DNA from: CAVSRC01 sp963830205
Lineage (GTDB): Bacteria; Pseudomonadota; Alphaproteobacteria; Rhizobiales; Kaistiaceae
Direction: 5' to 3'
DNA length: 64,000 nt
Assembly: GCA_963830205.1 (NCBI GenBank)
Contig: CAWHLP010000016.1
Location: forward strand, 48,833-112,832
Shown: positions 8,649-19,681 of the stretch, piece after piece
How positions within the stretch are numbered: the first letter of the stretch is position 1
Layout of the letters: the number at the start of each line of letters is the position of its first letter
Made by a program: the position numbers and the translations under genes
The notes under the pieces: model-generated
Seen by the model: the letters and a program-made list of their open reading frames with translations, nothing else
The model's database searches: none
Told to the model about the DNA's origin: nothing

Positions 8649-9119
8649 TCATGCCGCGAGGCAGGTGCCCGTCGACAGGTAGTGGTTCATGCGCGTCTGC
8701 CAGAGCTGCATGAACGCGGCATAGGCGGCCTCGGTGAACCTATCGACGAAGGCGTCGCCCTGCGGGCCGAGGCTGGTATGGGTGAAGGTAATATCGGCGC
8801 TGGCACCCTGCGCCGCCGGCCGGACCTGGATTTGCAGACGCGTCGCGGTCAGCCCCGGCGTCACACGGACGAAGGCGATGAAGCCCTTCTCCGGCTGGTA
8901 GTCGGTGACGTACCAGACCGTGTCCCCGTCCGGCGACGGCGTGACGAAGACGCAATCCTCCTCGGCAACGCCGGACTGCGTCACCACCAGCAGAGGATCC
9001 CAGTCCGCGATCCAGTCGATTTCGCGCACCGGGCAGAGCAGCGGGAAGACGGCCTCCGGCGGGCCGACGAGCGACTGGGTGTAGGTGCGGCTGACCCGCT
9101 TGGGCGGGACGACCTTCAT
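8649..9119 (-). CDS. SRPBCC (START/polyketide-cyclase-like) protein
   Basis: The 156-residue protein has the features of the SRPBCC helix-grip fold: an N-terminal strand followed by a helix with PPEAVFPLLCPVREIDWIADWDP, several beta strands (DTVWYVTDYQPEKGFIAFVRVTPG) and a long C-terminal helix. Such proteins bind hydrophobic ligands or change cell toxin resistance, but no specific ligand can be named. Its ATG overlaps the TGA of the upstream 87-residue gene by four bases (9116-9119), so the two are cotranscribed and coupled. Confidence 0.75.
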   Translation of the reverse strand: MKVVPPKRVSRTYTQSLVGPPEAVFPLLCPVREIDWIADWDPLLVVTQSGVAEEDCVFVTPSPDGDTVWYVTDYQPEKGFIAFVRVTPGLTATRLQIQVRPAAQGASADITFTHTSLGPQGDAFVDRFTEAAYAAFMQLWQTRMNHYLSTGTCLAA

Positions 9120-9379
9120 GGCGTATCTCCTTCGGTCAGGTGATGGGCGTCGGCGGCCGTGAGATCCAACCCATAGACCGCCTTCAGCCCGTCGATCTTG
9201 GCAATGAGCTCGGGCGAGAACGGCGGCGCCTTGCCCTCGAAGGCATGCAGCGCCAGCCCCTCGACCAGCTCGGCCACCGTGACGTCCAGCAGCTCCGCCA
9301 GTCCCTTGAGCACCTTGAGGATGCGCCTTTCCAGGCGCAGCCCGGTCTGAACCCGCTCGATCTGTTTCATCGAGTCCAT
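9116..9379 (-). CDS. Small ribbon-helix-helix-like DNA-binding protein
   Basis: The 87-residue protein has a short strand followed by two helices (RVQTGLRLERRILKVLKG, then LAELLDVTVAELVEGLALHAFEG). This fits a ribbon-helix-helix (CopG/Arc-like) fold, followed by a 30-residue tail. It is the first gene of a two-gene unit with the SRPBCC protein. A strong palindrome lies right in front of its start (9384-9410), which suggests autoregulation. Met4 is an alternative start. The arrangement of a small DNA-binding protein overlapping a second gene is like toxin-antitoxin operons, but the SRPBCC partner is not a known toxin. Confidence 0.65.
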   Translation of the reverse strand: MDSMKQIERVQTGLRLERRILKVLKGLAELLDVTVAELVEGLALHAFEGKAPPFSPELIAKIDGLKAVYGLDLTAADAHHLTEGDTP

Positions 9380-9383
9380 ATAC

Positions 9384-9410
9384 TATCTTGGTACCAAGAT
9401 GTCAAGATAG
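9384..9410. promoter_or_regulatory. Operator-like palindrome with an extra half-site
   Basis: ATCTTGGTACCAAGAT is a perfect 16-bp palindrome (9385-9400), followed within 3 bases by another CAAGATA half-site. It lies a few bases upstream of the RHH-like gene and is probably bound by its product. Confidence 0.55.
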
Positions 9411-9484
9411 GGAAGAGACCGCCGATTTCCAAGAAATCGTGCCTCGCCGTCTTGACTCGAAAAGCTACTAGCCATTAGCTATTT

Positions 9485-9501
9485 GGCTATTACCAATAGC
9501 C
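9485..9501. promoter_or_regulatory. Operator-like inverted repeat before the hydrolase-TetR operon
   Basis: GGCTATTACCAATAGCC (7+3+7, perfect) is preceded by related TAGCCATTAGCTA sequence at about 9472-9484. It sits 55 bases before the hydrolase start, a natural place for the TetR protein encoded in the same operon to bind. Confidence 0.5.
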
Positions 9502-9556
9502 GACAACATCAGAGAAACGCGTGAACCCGTCCACCGCCAGCACAGGGAGCCATGCC

Positions 9557-10385
9557 ATGACCGCCGCCAACACCCTCTTCCTCGACCGCCCTGGCGGGCG
9601 CATTGCCTACACCGACCAGGGCAGCGGGCCGCTGGTCGTCATGGCGCCGGGCTTCGGCGACCTCAGGGACGAGTACCGTTTCCTGGCGCCCAAGCTGGTC
9701 GCGGCCGGCTACCGCGCCGTCGCCATGGACCTCCGTGGCCATGGCGACTCCTCGGTCGGCTGGGACGACCATAGCTGCGCGGCGCAGGGCAGCGACATCC
9801 TGGCGCTGATCGCCCACCTCGACGCCGGCCCCGCGATCATCATCGGCAATTCCATCTCCGGCGGTTCGGCCGCCTGGGCCGCGGCCGAAGCGCCCGAGGC
9901 CGTGGCCGGCCTCGTCCTCATCGACCCGTTTGCCCGCAATGTCCCGACCAAGCTGGCTGAAGTTGGCGCTGTTCAAGGCCGTCATGCACACCGCCTTCGT
10001 CGGACCGTGGGCGCCGGCGGCCTGGGGGGCGTACTACGCCTCGCTCTATCCCACGCGGAAGCCCGCCGACTTCGCCGCCTACAAGGCGGCCCTCGTCGCC
10101 AACCTGAAGGAACCCGGCCGCATGGCCGCATTGCAGGCGATGATGCGCACCGACCGCAACGACGTCGAGCCGCGCCTCGGCGCCATCCGCGCGCCGGCGC
10201 TCGTGGTCATGGGCAGCCGCGACCCCGATTTCGACGATCCCGCCGGCGAAGCCGCCACCATGGCCGGTCTGGTCCACGGCACGGTCGCCATGATCGACGG
10301 CGCCGGACACTATCCCCATGCCGAGATGCCCGAGGCAACGGCGGCGGCCATTCTCGCCTTTCTCGCCGGCATGGGGTCGCGCTGA
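9557..10385 (+). CDS. Alpha/beta hydrolase (frameshifted)
   Basis: The N-terminal half has the alpha/beta-hydrolase order: the oxyanion region VVMAPGFGDLRDEYR, the AMDLRGHGDS strand-turn and the nucleophile elbow GNSISGG. The frame breaks at 9947, where an extra A follows RNVP. Without it the cap domain reads on as PSWLKLALFKAVMHTAFVG. The C-terminal part gives the acid-residue region VVMGSRDPDFDDP and the catalytic His in GAGHYPHAEMP. The product is about 275 residues and is probably a cytoplasmic esterase or lactonase of unknown substrate. Its TGA overlaps the ATG of the TetR gene, so they form one operon. Confidence 0.8.
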
Positions 10386-10957
10386 TGCCCCGCGCCGGCC
10401 TGACCCCCGACGCCGTGCTCGACGCGGCGGCCAGGATTGCCGACGCCGACGGCCTGCCGGCGGTCACCCTCGCCCGCCTCGCCGCCGAACTCGGCGTGCG
10501 CCCGCCCTCGCTCTACAAGCATGTCGACGGGCTCGACGCGATCCATCGCGGCCTGGCGCTGCGCGGCCTCAGCGAGGCCACCGTCCGCTGCCAGCGCGCC
10601 ACCGTCGGCAAGGCGCGCGCGGCGGCGCTCTTCGCCTTCGCCCATGCCTACTGGCAGTTCGCCAGGGAGCACCCGGGGCTCTATGCTGCATCGGTGCGCG
10701 CCGCCAAGCCGGGTGAGAATGACATCGCTGCCGCCGGCGAAGCGCTGATCGGGATCGTGCTCGCGGTTCTCGCCGGCTACGGCGTGAAGAGCGATGACGC
10801 GCTCCACGCGACGCGCGGCCTGCGCGCCATCGTTCATGGCTTCGTCTCGCTCGACGCCATGGGCGCCTTTCGCCTCAAGCTCGATCTTGCCGAGTCCTTC
10901 GATCGCGTGCTCGGCGCTTTCGCAGGCGACCTGGCGGCGCGCGGGACACCCGCCTGA
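10385..10957 (+). CDS. TetR/AcrR regulator with WHG-type C-terminus
   Basis: The 190-residue protein has the TetR helix-turn-helix (DAAARIADADGLPAVTLARLAAELGVRPPSLYKHVDG). Its C-terminal ligand domain contains RGLRAIVHGFVSLDA, the signature of the TetR C-terminal WHG type. It starts within the stop of the hydrolase gene. It most likely represses the hydrolase-tetR operon through the inverted repeats at 9470-9501. Confidence 0.85.
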   Translation: MPRAGLTPDAVLDAAARIADADGLPAVTLARLAAELGVRPPSLYKHVDGLDAIHRGLALRGLSEATVRCQRATVGKARAAALFAFAHAYWQFAREHPGLYAASVRAAKPGENDIAAAGEALIGIVLAVLAGYGVKSDDALHATRGLRAIVHGFVSLDAMGAFRLKLDLAESFDRVLGAFAGDLAARGTPA

Positions 10958-11135
10958 CACGCGCGCTTCACGGCAATTCCACCTGCTGCCATCGGTCGCC
11001 TTCCACCCGGCCTTCGCCGCGGCTGCCTGAATTTGGCGCTGGGCGGATCGCCCGACTTCGCCTATGCCGGTGGCGGCCGCGATCCCTGGCCGCGGCCGCC
11101 GCCCGCCACCGTCTCGCCGAAGCACCAAGCGCCTC

Positions 11136-12060
11136 GTGTCCGCCGACCCTCCCCGCACCAACCCGGCGTGGACCGCCTTTGTCCTCGCCGCGATGCCGGC
11201 CCTGTTCGCCTCCAACCTGGTGCTCGGGCGCGCCGCCGTGTCCACGGTCGAGCCCTTCACGCTGGCCTTCTGGCGGTGGCTGATCGCAACGCTCATCATG
11301 GCTGTCGTCGTCGGCCCCTCGCTTAAGCGCCACGCCGCCGACCTGATGCGCCTGGTGCCGCTGCTCCTCCTCCTCGGCGTGCTCGGCATGCTCATCTGCG
11401 GCGGCGGCGTCTATCTCGGCCTACGCCACACCACTGCCACCAACGGCAACCTCATCTACACGACCTCGCCCGCCTTCATCGTTCTCTTCGAGATGATCCT
11501 CGGCCGCCGACCCTTCTCCCTGCGGCAGTTCGCCGGCATCGCGCTCGCCACCTTCGGGGTTGCGGTGATCGTCTTGCGCGGCGACATCGCCGGCCTCGCC
11601 ACCCTCAGCTTCAATGTCGGCGACCTCATCATTCTTGCTGCGGCGGTCTCATGGGCGGTCTACTCGATCCTGCTCCACGACCGCCGCCTGCAGGCCCTGC
11701 CCAGCCACATTGTCTTTGCCGCGATCGCGCTCAGCGGCACGTTGCGTGCTCACTCCGTTGTGGCTGATCGAGGGATGGTTCCACGGCTTCCTGCCGGCGA
11801 CGACCGGCGGCTGGGCGGCGATCGCCGCCTTGGCGGTCATGCCCTCGGTGCTCGCCTTCCTCGCCTATCAGTGGCTGGTGCGCGAGGTCGGCGCCGTGCG
11901 CACCAGCATGGCGCTCTATTTCATGCCGATCGTCGGTGTCGGGCTGGCCGCCGTCTTCCTCGGCGAGCAGCTGCACAGCTACCACCTGGTCGGCACGCTC
12001 TTGACCATCGGCGGGGTGGCGCTCGCCACCCTGCCGGGCAAGAACCGTCAGACGTCGTGA
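11136..12060 (+). CDS. DMT/EamA-family transporter (frameshifted)
   Basis: The product has about ten hydrophobic segments in two EamA repeats, typical of drug/metabolite exporters of the inner membrane. Conserved features are FWRWLIATLIMAVVV, GLRHTTATNGNLIYTTSP and, in the second repeat, SMALYFMPIVGVGLAAVFLGE. An extra C near 11745 breaks the frame; removing it joins AIALSGTL to VLTPLWLIEGWFHG. The restored length is about 307 residues. I chose the GTG at 11136 because the homologous part begins soon after; an ATG at 11064 would add 24 unlikely residues. It converges with dppF. The substrate is unknown. Confidence 0.8.
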
Positions 12061-12063
12061 CCC

Positions 12064-14088
<2,025 letters not shown>

Positions 14089-14089
14089 C

Positions 14090-15022
14090 TCAGCTCCGCC
14101 TCAATTTCGGGTCGAGCGCGTCGCGCAGACCGTCGCCGATCAGGTTGATGGCCAGCACGGTGACCAGGATGGCAACACCGGGGAAGGTCACCACCCACCA
14201 TGCCCTCAGGATGAACTCGCGCGCGTCGGCCAGCATGGTGCCCCATTCCGGCGTCGGCGGCTGCGCGCCCATGCCCAGGAAGCCGAGCGCCGCGGCGTCG
14301 AGGATGGCGTTGGAGAAGGACAGCGTCGCCTGCACGATGAGCGGCGCCAGGCAGTTCGGCAGGATGGTCAGGAACATCAGGCGCAGCGGTCCGGCGCCGG
14401 CGATGCGCACCGCCGTGACGTATTCCTTCGACCGCTCGGTCATCACCGAGGCGCGCGTCAGGCGGACGAAGTGCGGCTGGTAGGAGATGGCGATGGCGAT
14501 CATCGCGTTGAACAGGCCGGGGCCGAGGATCGCCACCAGCACCAGGGCGAGAAGCAGGCTCGGAAAGGCCAGGATGACGTCCATCACGCGCATGATGACG
14601 ACATCCACGGCGCCGCGCATGAAGCCGGCGATCAGGCCGATGATGATGCCGCCGGTGAGCGAGAACGCCACCACCACGATGCCGATGAAGAGCGAATAGC
14701 GCGCCCCGAAGATCAGTCGCGACAGCACGTCGCGGCCGATGGCGTCAGTCCCGAGGATGAAGCTCCACGAGCCGCCCTCCTGCCAGACCGGCGGCGTCAG
14801 CAGGTTGCTTCCGAACAGCTCGTCGGGCCCGTGCGGCGTGATCAGGGGGGCGAAGATGGCAGCGAGAATGATGGTGACGAGCACCACCAGGCCGACGACC
14901 GCGCCGCGGTTCTCGATGAAATAATGCCAGATTTCGCGCAGCGGCGCCGGATGCATCGTTTCGGTGCCGGCCTCTTCGTTCTCGGGCCCATGTTCCTCGG
15001 TCGGGAAAGTCGTCTCCGCCAT
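14090..15022 (-). CDS. dppC: Peptide ABC transporter permease, DppC type
   Basis: The 310-residue inner-membrane permease has a charged N-terminal tail, one early membrane segment (VVGLVVLVTIILAAIFAPLI), the conserved LGTDAIGRDVLSRLIFGAR motif and the permease core with EYVTAVRIAGAGPLRLMFLTILPN (EAA loop). About six membrane segments are seen. It lies three bases after dppB and one base before dppD in the same operon. Confidence 0.92.
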   Translation of the reverse strand: MAETTFPTEEHGPENEEAGTETMHPAPLREIWHYFIENRGAVVGLVVLVTIILAAIFAPLITPHGPDELFGSNLLTPPVWQEGGSWSFILGTDAIGRDVLSRLIFGARYSLFIGIVVVAFSLTGGIIIGLIAGFMRGAVDVVIMRVMDVILAFPSLLLALVLVAILGPGLFNAMIAIAISYQPHFVRLTRASVMTERSKEYVTAVRIAGAGPLRLMFLTILPNCLAPLIVQATLSFSNAILDAAALGFLGMGAQPPTPEWGTMLADAREFILRAWWVVTFPGVAILVTVLAINLIGDGLRDALDPKLRRS

Positions 15023-15025
15023 CGC

Positions 15026-16036
15026 CTACCTCACATGCCTGATGCGGGGATTGACGATGCTATAGACAACATCAACGGTGAGATTGACGAACATCACGAT
15101 GATGGCAATGAGCAAGAGCCCGCCCTGGACCACCGGATAGTCGCGCCGGAAGATCGAATCGACCATCCATTTGCCGACCCCCGGCCAAGAGAAGATGGTC
15201 TCGGTGAGGATGGCGCCGGCCATCAGCACGCCGACCTGCAGGCCGATCGTGGTGACCACCGGGATGAGCGCGTTGCGCAGGGCGTGAATGCCGACGACGC
15301 GCCAGGGCGGCAAGCCCTTGGCGCGCGCCGTGCGCACATAGTCGTCGCCGAGCACCTCGAGCATGGCCGAGCGCGTCTGCCGCGCAATCACCGCCAGCGG
15401 AATAGTCGCCAACACGATTGACGGCAGGATCAGGTGCGACACCGCCGACTGGAAGGCGCCCTTCTGGCCGGAGAGCAGGCTGTCGATGAGCATGAAACCG
15501 GTGACCGGCTTGAAGAAATACAACAGCGAGATGCGCCCCGAGACCGGCGTCCAGTGCAGCCAGCCGGAAAACACGATGATGAGCAGCAGCGCCCACCAGA
15601 AGATCGGCATCGAATAGCCGACCAGCGCGCCGCCCATGGTGACGTGGTCGATGGTCTTGCCGCGCCTGACCGCCGCCACGACACCGGCCGGAATCCCGAC
15701 CGCGACGGCAATGATGATGGCGCAGGTCGACAATTCCAGCGTCGCCGGAAACAGCGTGAAGAACTCGCTGATCACCGGACGCTTGGTGACGATCGAGATG
15801 CCGAAATTGCCGTGTGCGAGTTGGTTGAGATAGACCAGATATTGCTGCCAGATCGGCAGATCGAAGCCGTAGTTGTGCAGCAGCTCCTTGTAGACGTCCG
15901 GGGGCAATCCATGCTCACCGGCGAGCAACAGCACCGGATCGCCGGGCAAGACGCGCACGAATGCGAAGGCCACAAAGCTGACGCCGATGAACGTCGGTAT
16001 CAGCAACCCGATGCGTCTTACGAAATACCCCAGCAT
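15026..16036 (-). CDS. dppB: Peptide ABC transporter permease, DppB type
   Basis: The 336-residue permease starts with the usual MLGYFVRRIGLLIPTFIGVSFVAFAFV and the PGDPV motif. It has about six membrane segments, and the EAA loop is DDYVRTARAKGLPPWRVVGIHALRNALIP. It pairs with DppC to form the channel. It follows dppA after a 139-base gap that contains a strong hairpin, and leads directly into dppC. Confidence 0.93.
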   Translation of the reverse strand: MLGYFVRRIGLLIPTFIGVSFVAFAFVRVLPGDPVLLLAGEHGLPPDVYKELLHNYGFDLPIWQQYLVYLNQLAHGNFGISIVTKRPVISEFFTLFPATLELSTCAIIIAVAVGIPAGVVAAVRRGKTIDHVTMGGALVGYSMPIFWWALLLIIVFSGWLHWTPVSGRISLLYFFKPVTGFMLIDSLLSGQKGAFQSAVSHLILPSIVLATIPLAVIARQTRSAMLEVLGDDYVRTARAKGLPPWRVVGIHALRNALIPVVTTIGLQVGVLMAGAILTETIFSWPGVGKWMVDSIFRRDYPVVQGGLLLIAIIVMFVNLTVDVVYSIVNPRIRHVR

Positions 16037-16127
16037 ATCCCTACCCGGTCGCCCGAGCCGTCATGGCACTTCACGACAGGACGCACAAGCTACTGCGGGC
16101 ACGACTATGTCGGGAAACGGCCGAACA

Positions 16128-16151
16128 GCGCCGGGCCATGGGGCCCGGCGC
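16128..16151. terminator. Hairpin between dppA and dppB
   Basis: GCGCCGGGCC pairs perfectly with GGCCCGGCGC around a four-base loop. It lies 3' of dppA and 5' of dppB on the minus strand and lacks a long T run. In such operons this kind of hairpin protects the binding-protein mRNA and lowers downstream expression, which is the likely role here. Confidence 0.55.
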
Positions 16152-16175
16152 CGCTTTGGTTACCGTCTGGCAGCC

Positions 16176-17777
16176 TTAATTGCCAGCGATATCAACACCG
16201 TCGAAACGATGCGACCCAAGCGGGTCCATCTTGTAGTTTTCGACCGCCTTGAGCATCGGCATGGTGACCAGCGAATGGCCGATCGTGAACCACGGCGCCT
16301 GCTCCTTGAAGACGACCTGCGCCTGCTCGTAGAGCTTGGTGCGCTCTGCCTTGTCGGAGCTCTGCACGGCCTTCTTCGTCAGTTCGTCGAAGGGCTTGTA
16401 GCACCACGCCGCGACGTTGTTGGTGGTGCCGACGCTGTCGCAACCGAGCAGTACGGCGAGGAAGTTGTCGGGATCGCCGTTGTCGCCGGTCCAGCCGAGG
16501 ATCACCGCGCCGTCGTGCTTCGGGTCGCCGGCGAGCTTCAGGTACTCGCCCCACTCATGCTGCACGATCGTGACCTTGACGCCGATCTTGCCAAGGTCGG
16601 CCTGCATCAGCTCGGCCGTGCGCTTGGCGTTCGGCATGTAGGGCCGCTGCACCGGCATCGCCCAGATCTTCATCTCCAGGTTCTTGACGCCCGCATCGGC
16701 CAGCATCTTCTTGGCCGCTTCCGGATCGTAGGGATCGTCCTTCACGTCCTTGTTCCACGACCACATGGTCGGCGGGATCGGATTGATCGCGGCCGTGCCG
16801 GTGCCCTGGTAGACGGCGTCGATGATCGCCTGCTTGTTGATCGCCATGTTCAGCGCCTTGCGCACCTTCGGGTTGTCGAAGGGCGCCTGCGTGGTGTTGT
16901 AGGCGAGATAGGCGACGTTGAGGCCGGCCTGCTGCATGACCGTCAGGCTGGAATCGCTCTTCAGCGAGGCGATGTCGGCCGGGTTCGGATAGGCCATGAT
17001 CTGGCATTCACCGGCCTTCAGCTTCTGCAAGCGCACCGAGGCGTCCGGCGTGATGGCGAAGACCAGGTCGTCGATCTTCTGCTTGCCGTCCCAGTATCCC
17101 GGGTTGGCCTTGTAGCGGATGACCGCGTCCTTCTGATAGGCGACGAAGGTGTACGGACCGGTGCCGACCGGCTCCTGATTCAGCATCTCGGGATGCCCCC
17201 CGGCCTGCAGCTTGTCGGCGTATTCCTTCGACATGATCGAGCCGAAGTCCATGGCCAGATCGGCGACGAAGGGCGCATTCGGCGCGTTCAGCGTGAACTT
17301 CACCGTGTAGTCGTCGACCTTCTCGATGCTCTTGATGGCATCCGGCATGCCCATGCCGACGAAGTAGTCGTACTGACCGCCGGCATAGTCGTAATAGGGG
17401 TTCTTCTTGTCGAGCATGCGCTCGAAGGTGAAGACGACGTCGTCGGCGTTGAAGTCGCGCGTCGGGGTGAAGAAGTCGGTGGTCTGGAACTTCACGCCCT
17501 GGCGCAGGTGGAAGGTGTAGGTCAGCCCGTCAGACGAGACATCCCACTTCTCGGCCAGGCCGGGAATGACGTCGGTCGTGCCGCGATCGAATTCGACCAG
17601 CCGGTTGTAGATCGGCTTCGACGAAGCGTCGAACGTCGTGCCTGACGTATAGAGACCCGGATCGAAGCCTTCCGGGCTGCCTTCCGAGCAATAGACAAGC
17701 GTCTTTGCGTTCGCGACGCCGACCAAGCCGGCAGCGAACACAGTCACCAAGAGCAACTTGGTCACGTGTTTCATCAT
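16176..17777 (-). CDS. dppA: Dipeptide-binding protein DppA (family 5)
   Basis: The 533-residue periplasmic solute-binding protein has a signal peptide (MMKHVTKLLLVTVFAAGLVGVANA). It is strikingly close to E. coli DppA along its whole length: KTLVYCSEGSPEGFDP, LYTSGTTFDASS, TYTFHLRQGVKF, ADDVVFTFERM, PVGTGPYTFVAYQKDAVIRY, ECQIMAYPNPADIASLK, INPIPPTMWSWN and LGWTGDNGDPDNFLAVLLGCD all match family positions. It captures dipeptides, or haem or aminolevulinate-like compounds known for the family, for DppBCDF. The start is preceded by AGGAGGGACAG, a strong ribosome site. It lies between a paralogue (upstream) and dppB. Confidence 0.93.
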   Translation of the reverse strand: MMKHVTKLLLVTVFAAGLVGVANAKTLVYCSEGSPEGFDPGLYTSGTTFDASSKPIYNRLVEFDRGTTDVIPGLAEKWDVSSDGLTYTFHLRQGVKFQTTDFFTPTRDFNADDVVFTFERMLDKKNPYYDYAGGQYDYFVGMGMPDAIKSIEKVDDYTVKFTLNAPNAPFVADLAMDFGSIMSKEYADKLQAGGHPEMLNQEPVGTGPYTFVAYQKDAVIRYKANPGYWDGKQKIDDLVFAITPDASVRLQKLKAGECQIMAYPNPADIASLKSDSSLTVMQQAGLNVAYLAYNTTQAPFDNPKVRKALNMAINKQAIIDAVYQGTGTAAINPIPPTMWSWNKDVKDDPYDPEAAKKMLADAGVKNLEMKIWAMPVQRPYMPNAKRTAELMQADLGKIGVKVTIVQHEWGEYLKLAGDPKHDGAVILGWTGDNGDPDNFLAVLLGCDSVGTTNNVAAWCYKPFDELTKKAVQSSDKAERTKLYEQAQVVFKEQAPWFTIGHSLVTMPMLKAVENYKMDPLGSHRFDGVDIAGN

Positions 17778-17973
17778 TCTGTCCCTCCTGAGAGCCGCAA
17801 GACTGCGGCACTAAACACTCCCGGTCCGGGCGGCGCACGGCGCCCATCCCGAACGGTTACAGCTAATCGTGCCGAGGTGCACGACGAATGCAAGGGGGGC
17901 GCCGCAAAGGAAATTGCGGTCGCCACCCGAGCTGGGATGAAAGTCGCTCTTTTTGAATGACTTAGCAATGGCC

Positions 17974-19575
17974 CTATGGCCGCGACGATTCGACATCGAC
18001 AGTCTGGAAGTCATGATGTCCGAGCGGGTCGACGACGTAGTTCTTGACGGTCTTGGCCACCGGCACGCTGACCCTGGTGTGGGCGATGGTCAGCCACGGC
18101 GCCTCGTCGGCGAACAAGTGCTGCGCCGTCTCATAGAGCTTCACCCGCTCGCCGGGATCGGCCAGCTTGCGCGCATCGAGCACCGCCTTGTCGAAATCGG
18201 CGTTGCACCACTCGGCGCGGTTGGAGATGCCGACCGTATCGCAGCCGAGCAGGGCGCCGAGGAAATTGTCGGGATCGCCGTTGTCGCTCACCCACCCGAA
18301 CAGCACCGCGCCGTCGCGCGCCGGCGCCGCCGTCTGCTTGATGAAGGCACCGAGATCGTTGCTGACGATGTCGGCCGTGACCCCGGCCTTGGCCAGGTCG
18401 GACGCGATCATCTCCGCCATGCGCTTGGGGTCCGGGTCGTAGGCACGGCTGACCGGCGGCACCCAGATCTTCATCTTCAGGTCCTTGACGCCGGCATCGG
18501 CCAGGGCCGCCTTGGCGGCCTCCGGGTCGGCCGCGTCGTCGGCGATGACGCCGACATGCGACCACATGCTCTCCGGCAGCGGGCTGTCGGCGACCACCGC
18601 ATTGCCGCCGTAGATGGCATCGACCAGCGCGCGGCGGTCGATCGCCTGGTTCAGCGCCTTGCGCACGCGCACGTCGCTGAACGGCTTCTGCTTGGTGTTG
18701 TAGGCGAGGTAGGCGACGTCGGTGGCCTGGGTCTGCATGACGTCGATATCGGGATCGGCCTTGAGCCGCGCGACGATGGCGGGCGTCGGATCGGCCATCA
18801 CCTGGCACTGGCCGGCGGTCATCATGCGGCTGCGCGCCAGCGGATCGGGGTTGATCAGGAAGGACAGGCGGTCGATCGCCGGTCTGCCGCGCCAGTAGTC
18901 CGGGTTGGCCCGGTAATTGATGCGGATGTCGGGCTGATAGCCGACGAACTGGAACGGCCCGGTGCCGACCGGCATGCGGTCGAGGTCCTCAGGCGTCTTC
19001 GCCTTGAGAAGCGCGTCGGCATATTCCTTCGACACGATCGAGGCGAAATCCATGGCCAGGTCGCCGAGGATCGCGGGGTCCGCGCGGGTGAGCTTGATCG
19101 TCACCGTCGCGTCGTCGACCTTGTTCACCGAGGCGATCAGCGCCGGCATCGCCATGCCCTCGAAATAGGGCCAGATGCCGCCGGCGTAATCGTAATAGGG
19201 GTTCTTCCGGTCCATCTGCCGGGTCAGGCTGAACACCACGTCATCGGCATTGAGGTCGCGGCTCGGCGTGAAGAAATAGGTTGAGTGGAACTTGACGCCC
19301 TGCCTCAGGTGAAAGGTGTATTCCAGCCCGTCCTCGGACACGTCCCAGCCCTCCGCCAAAGCGGGCACCGGCCGGGTGGTTCCGGGGGCGAACTCGACCA
19401 GCCGGTTGTAGAGCGCCACCGAGGACGCATCGAAGGTCGCGCTGGTGATGTGCGGCGCCGGGTCGAAGCCCTCGGGGCCCTCACTGGTGCAGAAGGCGAG
19501 GTCCTTGGCATGGGCGGCCGTAGCCGCCCCGGCAGCGAGCATCGTCGCCGCCAGGATCAACGTCACGGATTTCAT
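17974..19575 (-). CDS. Second DppA-like solute-binding protein
   Basis: The 533-residue protein is a paralogue of the neighbouring DppA with the same order of motifs (SEGPEGFDPAPHITSATFDASS, TYFFTPSRDLNADDVVFSLTR, CQVMADPTPAIVARLK, FGWVSDNGDPDNFLGALLGCD). It has its own signal peptide (MKSVTLILAATMLAAGAATAAHA). I place the start at the ATG at 19575; an upstream in-frame ATG at 19617 would put 14 charged residues before the signal. It is the first of two tandem binding proteins feeding one DppBCDF channel and probably widens substrate range. The gap to dppA (about 196 bases) may hold a separate promoter. Confidence 0.88.
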   Translation of the reverse strand: MKSVTLILAATMLAAGAATAAHAKDLAFCTSEGPEGFDPAPHITSATFDASSVALYNRLVEFAPGTTRPVPALAEGWDVSEDGLEYTFHLRQGVKFHSTYFFTPSRDLNADDVVFSLTRQMDRKNPYYDYAGGIWPYFEGMAMPALIASVNKVDDATVTIKLTRADPAILGDLAMDFASIVSKEYADALLKAKTPEDLDRMPVGTGPFQFVGYQPDIRINYRANPDYWRGRPAIDRLSFLINPDPLARSRMMTAGQCQVMADPTPAIVARLKADPDIDVMQTQATDVAYLAYNTKQKPFSDVRVRKALNQAIDRRALVDAIYGGNAVVADSPLPESMWSHVGVIADDAADPEAAKAALADAGVKDLKMKIWVPPVSRAYDPDPKRMAEMIASDLAKAGVTADIVSNDLGAFIKQTAAPARDGAVLFGWVSDNGDPDNFLGALLGCDTVGISNRAEWCNADFDKAVLDARKLADPGERVKLYETAQHLFADEAPWLTIAHTRVSVPVAKTVKNYVVDPLGHHDFQTVDVESSRP

Positions 19576-19681
19576 CGGGTCTGGTCGTCCACGGGCAGGG
19601 TTGAGCGGCCGGTTCAAATGCGCTTTCGCGGCGGCACCATGACACGGAATCAGCCGCTGGCAAAATCACCCCGGTCACAGG

